Positions 1-6,033 of a stretch of DNA of 6,033 nt are shown piece by piece. Under the pieces are notes generated by a model. It was not told the DNA's origin and did not search any database. It worked only from the letters and a program-made list of their open reading frames with translations. The DNA is from an uncultured Haemophilus sp. GTDB taxonomy: Bacteria; Pseudomonadota; Gammaproteobacteria; Enterobacterales; Pasteurellaceae. The stretch covers positions 1-6,033 of the forward strand of contig CABSZQ010000091.1 in the NCBI GenBank assembly GCA_902482195.1, given 5' to 3'. Made by a program: the position numbers and the translations under genes. Numbering within the stretch: the first letter of the stretch is position 1; each line of letters starts with the position of its first letter.

Positions 1-1
1 C

Positions 2-238
2 TTCGGTATTGATACCGTTGAATTAAAAGGTGAAGGATTCACTCGCATCGCGCACGAAGGTCAAAGCGTAAAACGCGGTGACACAGTAATCGAATTTGAT
101 TTAGCAACATTAGAAGCAAAAGCCAAATCAGTTTTAACACCAGTGGTTATCTCTAACATGGATGAAATTTCATCTATCGAGAAAAAATCTGGTGAAGTGA
201 TTGCTGGAGAATCTGTTGTTTTAAGTTTAACAAAATAA
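2..238 (+). CDS. crr: PTS glucose-specific enzyme IIA (EIIA-Glc), 3' part only
   Basis: This is the C-terminal 78 residues plus stop of the cytoplasmic EIIA-Glc protein; the 5' half lies outside the window. In the PTS this protein passes phosphate from HPr to sugar-specific IIB domains. In enteric-type bacteria its phosphorylated form stimulates adenylate cyclase, while the unphosphorylated form blocks non-PTS permeases (family knowledge). Seen here: it opens with FGIDTVELKGEGF, which in E. coli directly follows the phosphorylated histidine; base 1 (c) would be the last base of that His codon. TPVVISNMDE lies near residues 46-55. The length from this point to the C-terminus equals that of E. 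coli Crr as I recall it, so the end is intact. Its usual partners ptsH and ptsI would be expected upstream but cannot be seen. A terminator follows 12 bases after the stop. Identity is secure. Confidence 0.96.
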   Translation, partial: FGIDTVELKGEGFTRIAHEGQSVKRGDTVIEFDLATLEAKAKSVLTPVVISNMDEISSIEKKSGEVIAGESVVLSLTK

Positions 239-250
239 GATTTATAAACT

Positions 251-282
251 AAAAGGTCCGCTTTAAATAAGCGGATTTTTTT
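251..282 (+). terminator. Intrinsic terminator after crr
   Basis: A 7-bp stem TCCGCTT (257-263) / AAGCGGA (269-275) encloses a 5-nt loop (TAAAT) and is followed at once by seven T (276-282). It starts just after the crr stop and before the manA ribosome binding site. It should therefore end the crr (probably ptsHI-crr) transcript and separate it from manA, although read-through cannot be excluded. Confidence 0.85.
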
Positions 283-287
283 ATACT
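282..287 (+). promoter_or_regulatory. Candidate -10 box for manA
   Basis: TATACT matches the sigma-70 -10 consensus at five of six positions. It begins on the last T of the crr terminator. A start near 294 would leave a leader of about 17 nt that includes the Shine-Dalgarno. No convincing -35 hexamer lies 16-18 bases upstream, because that stretch is the terminator stem. manA needs some promoter between a strong terminator and its ATG only 28 bases later, or else it depends on terminator read-through. This is a weak call resting on position and one hexamer. Confidence 0.3.
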
Positions 288-310
288 TATTCTTTTCGAG
301 GAAGGCAAAA

Positions 311-1510
311 ATGATTTATCGATTAACTGGCCAAGTACAGCATTATGCATGGGGCGGAAAAGACTATATTGCATCATTGATTGGATTAAATTCAGCGAAA
401 GATCAACCTTGTGCTGAGTGGTGGTTAGGTGCGCATCCATCAGCACCTTCTGAAATTGAGAATGTAACAGGTAAACAATCCCTTATTGAGTTTTTATCGC
501 AAAATCCGACCGCACTTGGGCAAGCAAGCCGCCAGCAATTTGGTGATGAACTCTCCTATTTGTTAAAGATTTTAGATGTTGAAAAGCCGTTGTCGATTCA
601 ATTGCATCCGACTAAAGATCAAGCTGAAAAGGGCTTTGAGTCTGAAAATGCAAAAGGCGTGGCATTAACAGACGGCACGCGGACTTATAAAGATAGAAAT
701 CACAAACCAGAAATGATGATTGCTCTATCTGATTTCTGGCTTTTACATGGTTTTAAAACAAAATCTCAAATACTTGCCACATTAAATTCACGCCCCTCTT
801 TGCAACCTTTGGCTGAAAAATTAGGTAAGAAAAGCCTTGCTGAATTTTATGCGGATGTGATGTTAGCGGATCAATCAACGCTCGCAAATTGGCTATTACC
901 CATTATTGAAGCGAACCAACAACTTTATAAAAATGGCGAGTTGACGCTAGATACCCCTGATTATTGGGTGCTTTATACCATGGAAACCATGGCAATTCCG
1001 CCTGAAAGATTAGATGCTGGCTTAGTGTGTTTTTATCTCTTTAATATTGTGCATTTAAAAGAAGGAGAGGGTATCTTCCAAGATGCGGGTATTCCTCATG
1101 CTTATCTTCGCGGACAAAACGTGGAGTTAATGGCATGTTCTGATAATGTGATTCGTGGTGGCTTAACACCAAAATATGTCGATATTGTCGAATTATTAAA
1201 AATTGTGGATTGTCGCGAAGTAACACCCAAAATTATCTCAGCTGCGCCTCAAAATCAGTCAGAATTTACTTATAAAACGCCAGTAAACGATTTTGCTTTA
1301 GCTCAAATTCGTGTTGAACCACAACAACATACTAAAGTGAATCTTCAAAGTGCGGGTATTTTGTTGGTGATGCAAGGCGAGCTAAAAATACAAGAAAAAT
1401 TAACCGCACTTATCTTGAAACAAGGTGAGTCAGCATTCATTACAGCGGATTCTAATGTTGAAATAATGAGTGAAAAAGGCGGTTATGCCTTCTTGGCAAA
1501 ATTACCATAA
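311..1510 (+). CDS. manA: Mannose-6-phosphate isomerase, class I (zinc enzyme)
   Basis: A 399-aa cytoplasmic enzyme interconverting mannose-6-phosphate and fructose-6-phosphate. It lets PTS-imported mannose enter glycolysis, or supplies mannose-6-P for GDP-sugars. Both type I PMI signatures are visible: YKDRNHKPE at 126-134, and a second beginning HAYLRGQNVELMACSDN at 263 and ending in RGGLTPK. The zinc ligands by family comparison are Q97 and H99 (in QLHP), E134 and H263; the conserved arginine is R282. The second signature has Gly283 where Ala is usual, a mild change. Length is close to E. coli ManA (about 391 aa). The ATG at 311 is preceded by GAGGAAGG (298-305) at good spacing, which supports this start. 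It lies in the same direction as crr but is separated from it by a terminator, so it is probably its own unit, ended by the terminator at 1579-1603. Two uptake sequences lie inside. Confidence 0.96.
   Translation: MIYRLTGQVQHYAWGGKDYIASLIGLNSAKDQPCAEWWLGAHPSAPSEIENVTGKQSLIEFLSQNPTALGQASRQQFGDELSYLLKILDVEKPLSIQLHPTKDQAEKGFESENAKGVALTDGTRTYKDRNHKPEMMIALSDFWLLHGFKTKSQILATLNSRPSLQPLAEKLGKKSLAEFYADVMLADQSTLANWLLPIIEANQQLYKNGELTLDTPDYWVLYTMETMAIPPERLDAGLVCFYLFNIVHLKEGEGIFQDAGIPHAYLRGQNVELMACSDNVIRGGLTPKYVDIVELLKIVDCREVTPKIISAAPQNQSEFTYKTPVNDFALAQIRVEPQQHTKVNLQSAGILLVMQGELKIQEKLTALILKQGESAFITADSNVEIMSEKGGYAFLAKLP
509..517 (-). repeat. DNA uptake signal sequence (Hin-type USS)
   Basis: Exact ACCGCACTT, the complement of AAGTGCGGT, inside manA, where it encodes the T-A-L of PTALG. 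It is recognised by Pasteurellaceae competence machinery (family knowledge). Confidence 0.9.
1403..1411 (-). repeat. DNA uptake signal sequence (Hin-type USS)
   Basis: Exact ACCGCACTT near the 3' end of manA, encoding T-A-L in KLTALIL. This is the same reading-frame choice as the copy at 509. A one-mismatch copy (AAGTGCGGG) lies at 1348-1356. Confidence 0.9.
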
Positions 1511-1514
1511 AAAT

Positions 1515-1536
1515 TAATGTGATAAGTATCACGCTT
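1515..1536 (+). promoter_or_regulatory. CRP (cAMP receptor protein) binding site, probably activating lacZ
   Basis: The core TGTGA-N6-TCACG (1518-1533) matches the CRP consensus TGTGA-N6-TCACA at nine of ten key positions. The inner GTGATAAGTATCAC is a perfect dyad (5-bp arms, 4-bp centre). The same geometry would suit FNR, but the G:C pair in GTGA/TCAC points to CRP. It is not the CRP-S competence type, which has TGCGA/TCGCA. The centre at 1525.5 lies about 61.5 bp upstream of a start near 1587, the classic class I distance for the TATAGT -10 at 1573-1578. It starts 5 bases after the manA stop. Assignment to lacZ is inference from position and from the usual logic of lactose genes. Confidence 0.65.
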
Positions 1537-1550
1537 TGTGAACTTATCAC
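1519..1550. repeat. Inverted repeat overlapping the CRP site (possible second operator or hairpin)
   Basis: GTGATAAGT (1519-1527) is exactly complementary to ACTTATCAC (1542-1550). Inside it TCAC (1529-1532) pairs with GTGA (1538-1541) around a GCTTT loop. As RNA this makes a 13-bp stem with a single unpaired A at 1528. As DNA it gives four GTGA/TCAC half-sites starting at 1519, 1529, 1538 and 1547, about one helical turn apart. The second dyad (GTGA-N5-TCAC, 1538-1550) has one base too few in the spacer for a normal CRP site. No T-run follows, so this is not itself a terminator. It could be a repressor site paired with CRP or a stabilising 3' hairpin of manA mRNA. Confidence 0.6.
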
Positions 1551-1572
1551 TAGATTCGTCGAAGATTTTAGG

Positions 1573-1578
1573 TATAGT
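1573..1578 (+). promoter_or_regulatory. Candidate -10 box of the lacZ promoter
   Basis: TATAGT matches TATAAT at five of six positions. The upstream -35 is poor: TAGATT at 1551-1556 matches three of six with a 16-bp spacer. That is typical of promoters that depend on CRP, and the CRP-like site is at the class I distance. The predicted start is about 1585-1587, 45-47 nt before the lacZ ATG. The region downstream of the terminator (1604-1631) is too short to hold a separate promoter with a useful leader. Confidence 0.4.
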
Positions 1579-1603
1579 GGGCGTCATTCAGGCGCCCTTT
1601 TTT
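1579..1603 (+). terminator. Intrinsic terminator of manA, overlapping the predicted lacZ start site
   Basis: GGGCGTC (1579-1585) pairs with GGCGCCC (1591-1597) in a 7-bp stem with one G-U pair and the loop ATTCA, followed by six T (1598-1603). It ends transcripts arriving from manA. It lies only 28 bases before the lacZ ATG and directly after the candidate -10. A lacZ transcript starting near 1586 would therefore lack the left arm and escape it. The alternative is an attenuator in a longer lacZ leader. Confidence 0.8.
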
Positions 1604-1613
1604 ATGTGCCTAA

Positions 1614-4658
<3,045 letters not shown>

Positions 4659-4666
4659 GATGAAAT

Positions 4667-4700
4667 AAAAAAGTGCGGTTGAAATTAACCGCACTTTTAT
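4667..4700. terminator. Bidirectional intrinsic terminator made of two inverted uptake sequences (lacZ/grxA)
   Basis: AAAAGTGCGGTT (4669-4680) and AACCGCACTTTT (4687-4698) form a perfect 12-bp stem around the loop GAAATT. A-runs on the left and T-runs on the right give a U-tail in both directions. The arms are exact USS copies at 4671-4679 (+) and 4688-4696 (-). It sits between the lacZ stop (4658) and the grxA stop (4715), so it can end both convergent transcripts. Paired USS acting as terminators are well known in Haemophilus. Confidence 0.92.
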
Positions 4701-4714
4701 ATTTTTAGCAATAA

Positions 4715-4978
4715 TTAAGCAACAACGTTAAATTGTTCTTTCATTAATGCTTCGAAATCAGTGCAACCGCCGATTGGTTTTTCATCGATAAAGATTTGTG
4801 GCACAGTTTCCACTTCTTTACCGACAGATTTTGATAAATCTGCTTTAGAAATGCCTTCAGCGATAATATCTACATAGCGATAATCGAAATCCGCTACTTC
4901 ACCTTTTAATTTTTCAGCAAGGTTTTTTGCACGTACACAATAAGGGCAGCCTGGACGACCAAAAATAACTACGAACAT
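4715..4978 (-). CDS. grxA: Glutaredoxin 1
   Basis: An 87-aa cytoplasmic thiol-disulfide oxidoreductase. It uses glutathione to reduce ribonucleotide reductase and mixed disulfides (family knowledge). Seen: active site C11-P-Y-C14 right after the first beta strand, T58-V-P60 (the cis-proline loop that binds glutathione) and GGCTDF at 70-75. The opening VVIFGRPGCPYCVRAK is very close to E. coli GrxA (85 aa), so the full length is present. Odd: Cys72 stands where E. coli has Tyr, giving a third cysteine beside the glutathione groove. The start codon at 4978-4976 has AAAAGG (read on the minus strand, 4992-4987) eight bases upstream. It converges on lacZ across the shared terminator and diverges from rimK over 130 bp. 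OxyR control is known for E. coli grxA, but only a partial OxyR-like pattern is visible here. Confidence 0.95.
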   Translation of the reverse strand: MFVVIFGRPGCPYCVRAKNLAEKLKGEVADFDYRYVDIIAEGISKADLSKSVGKEVETVPQIFIDEKPIGGCTDFEALMKEQFNVVA

Positions 4979-5108
4979 AAAATTTTCCTTTTATTTAAAC
5001 AAAATTCCTAATGATTTTACTCTATTTCCACAAAAGCAGAAATCATTTTTCAGGATTATTGTGATTGGTGTAATATATCAACTCCTCTTTTCCTAAGGAT
5101 ATAACTGA
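4979..5108. promoter_or_regulatory. Divergent grxA/rimK intergenic region with candidate promoters
   Basis: This 130-bp AT-rich gap must carry promoters for both genes. On the minus strand the best -10 for grxA is TAAAAT (5019-5014, five of six), 35 bases from the start codon, with no good -35. On the plus strand TAATAT (5071-5076, four of six) is a possible rimK -10, and AAGGA (5095-5099) is the rimK Shine-Dalgarno, nine bases before its ATG. A TGTGA half-site at 5060-5064 has no matching partner arm. None of the promoter elements is strong enough to assign firmly. Confidence 0.35.
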
Positions 5109-6008
5109 ATGAAATTATTGATACTTTGCCGTGAGCCTCGCCTTTATAGCTGCCAGCGTTTAAAAGAAGCAGCAGAAAGTTGTGGGCATCAAATGGATAT
5201 TTTGGATCCGAATCGTTGCATTTTAAAACTCGATAAAAATCAACTGCACTTTTCTTTGTATTATCAACAAAATACAGAAAGTCAGCCTTATTTATTGCCT
5301 GATTATGATGCTGTGTTACCACGCTTTGGGACGACAAGCACCCAAATGGGCTGTGCGGTATTGCGTCATTTCCAAGGAAAAGGTGTCTATTGCCTTAATC
5401 AAGAACAGGCATTTTTAGCTGCTCGCGATAAATGGCGTAGTTTGCAGATGTTATTGGAGAAAGGCATTGCAGTACCGAATTCAGTCTTATCCGGTTGTGA
5501 GGTTGCGCCGAAACAAGCCATTAAGCAAACAACCGCTCCAATGATTATTAAAACCTTAAAAGGCTCACAAGGTATTGGGGTGATCTTGGCTGAACGTCCA
5601 CAAAGTGCGGTCAGTATTTTAGAAATGTTAAAAGATGCGAATGTTCCCGTCTTGTTACAAGATTTTGTGGAAGAGGCAAAAGGGACAGATATTCGCTGTT
5701 TTGTGATCGGCGATAAAGTCGTCGCCACAATGCAGCGTATTGGACAAGATGGCGAGTTTCGTGCAAATTTTCATCGTGGTGGCACTGCAGAAAAAGTTAA
5801 ACTCACTGAAGAGGAAAAATCCATCGCCATTCGTGCAACTAAAGCCTTAGGGCTTGCGGTAGCCGGTGTTGATTTGATTCGTTCAAAAGAAGGGTTATTG
5901 GTGCTTGAAGTGAATGCTAGCCCGGGGTTAGAAATGATTGAGAAAACCAGTGGTATTGATATTGCATTGCAGATGATCTTGTTTTTGGAACAGCAAGTGA
6001 AACAATAA
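5109..6008 (+). CDS. rimK: Ribosomal protein S6 modification protein (S6-glutamate ligase, ATP-grasp)
   Basis: A 299-aa cytoplasmic ATP-grasp ligase; E. coli RimK (300 aa) adds glutamates to the C-terminus of ribosomal protein S6. Seen: the family N-terminal domain with [11 protein letters not shown] (12-22), ILDP (31-34) and PRFGT (71-75); the linker with ARDKWRS (105-111); and the ATP-grasp core with K148 and the glycine-rich loop GSQGIGV (152-158), TDIRCFV (193-199) and FRANFHRGG (217-225). The Mg/ATP residues D255 (GVDLIR), E267 and N269 ([14 protein letters not shown]) are present, so it should be active. Start ATG 5109 with AAGGA nine bases upstream. Divergent from grxA, as in E. coli, but adjacent here. 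It carries one exact and one near-exact uptake sequence. No terminator follows before the window ends, so a downstream co-transcribed gene is possible. Whether the local S6 has an acceptor C-terminus cannot be seen. Confidence 0.94.
   Translation: MKLLILCREPRLYSCQRLKEAAESCGHQMDILDPNRCILKLDKNQLHFSLYYQQNTESQPYLLPDYDAVLPRFGTTSTQMGCAVLRHFQGKGVYCLNQEQAFLAARDKWRSLQMLLEKGIAVPNSVLSGCEVAPKQAIKQTTAPMIIKTLKGSQGIGVILAERPQSAVSILEMLKDANVPVLLQDFVEEAKGTDIRCFVIGDKVVATMQRIGQDGEFRANFHRGGTAEKVKLTEEEKSIAIRATKALGLAVAGVDLIRSKEGLLVLEVNASPGLEMIEKTSGIDIALQMILFLEQQVKQ
5603..5611 (+). repeat. DNA uptake signal sequence (Hin-type USS)
   Basis: Exact AAGTGCGGT in rimK encoding S-A-V in QSAVS. A one-mismatch complement copy (ACTGCACTT) lies at 5243-5251 in the same gene. 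Confidence 0.9.
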
Positions 6009-6033
6009 CAGAAAAGGGCGAACTATATCATGT

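Noticed and set aside
1515..1536. FNR site reading of GTGAT-N4-ATCAC
   Set aside because: FNR needs TTGAT/ATCAA. The outer G and C here are the CRP-specific positions, so CRP is preferred.
4989..5047. Possible OxyR site upstream of grxA (CTAT at 5022-5025 with AAAG at 5033-5036)
   Set aside because: Against the ATAG-N7-CTAT-N7-ATAG-N7-CTAT pattern only about 11 of 16 positions match, with one perfect block. That is not convincing in AT-rich DNA.
5060..5075. CRP-like TGTGA-N6-TAATA upstream of rimK
   Set aside because: Only one arm matches; the second arm matches three of five, which is expected by chance here.
5243..5251. ACTGCACTT in rimK and AAGTGCGGG at 1348 as uptake sequences
   Set aside because: Each has one mismatch to the 9-mer core; they are noted as near copies but not counted among the ten exact ones.
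6030..6033. ATG at the window end that could start a gene after rimK
   Set aside because: Only four bases are visible. The AAAAGGG at 6012-6018 lies a little far upstream (about 11 bases), so there is nothing to test.

Overview
The window looks like chromosomal DNA of a Haemophilus-type member of the Pasteurellaceae. Base composition is AT-rich. It holds ten exact copies of the 9-bp Hin-type DNA uptake signal sequence (AAGTGCGGT or its complement), and all five genes have close gamma-proteobacterial relatives. A full-length lacZ argues against H. influenzae, which is beta-galactosidase negative. H. parainfluenzae or a close relative (Aggregatibacter is possible) fits better; this species guess is inference.

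Layout. Positions 1-238 are the 3' end of crr (PTS enzyme IIA-Glc), closed by an intrinsic terminator at 251-282. Next is manA (311-1510, mannose-6-phosphate isomerase). The 121-bp gap 1511-1631 is the richest regulatory stretch. It holds a strong CRP-like site, an interleaved inverted repeat, a TATAGT -10 candidate and a strong GC-rich intrinsic terminator. The last two abut, so the predicted lacZ transcription start falls inside the manA terminator. A large lacZ follows (1632-4658, GH2 beta-galactosidase, best started at ATG 1632 rather than TTG 1620). It ends at a bidirectional terminator built from two inverted uptake sequences (4667-4700). On the opposite strand lies grxA (4715-4978, glutaredoxin 1). 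Divergent from it is rimK (5109-6008, ribosomal protein S6 glutamate ligase). The window stops 25 bases after rimK.

How the genes fit together. The left part is carbohydrate handling. EIIA-Glc is the PTS glucose sensor that controls cAMP synthesis in enteric-type bacteria. ManA feeds mannose-6-phosphate into glycolysis. lacZ appears to be cAMP-CRP controlled and hydrolyses cytoplasmic beta-galactosides. No lactose permease or lac repressor is in view, and this LacZ lacks the residues that E. coli LacZ uses to retain glucose and make allolactose. The right part (grxA/rimK divergent pair) is redox and ribosome-modification housekeeping. It keeps the E. coli divergent orientation but without the ybjC-nfsA genes that lie between them there.

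I found no new mobile element, CRISPR array, RNA gene or clearly undescribed system. The points most worth a second look are the nested manA terminator/lacZ promoter, the four-half-site array beside it, and the altered glucose site of LacZ.
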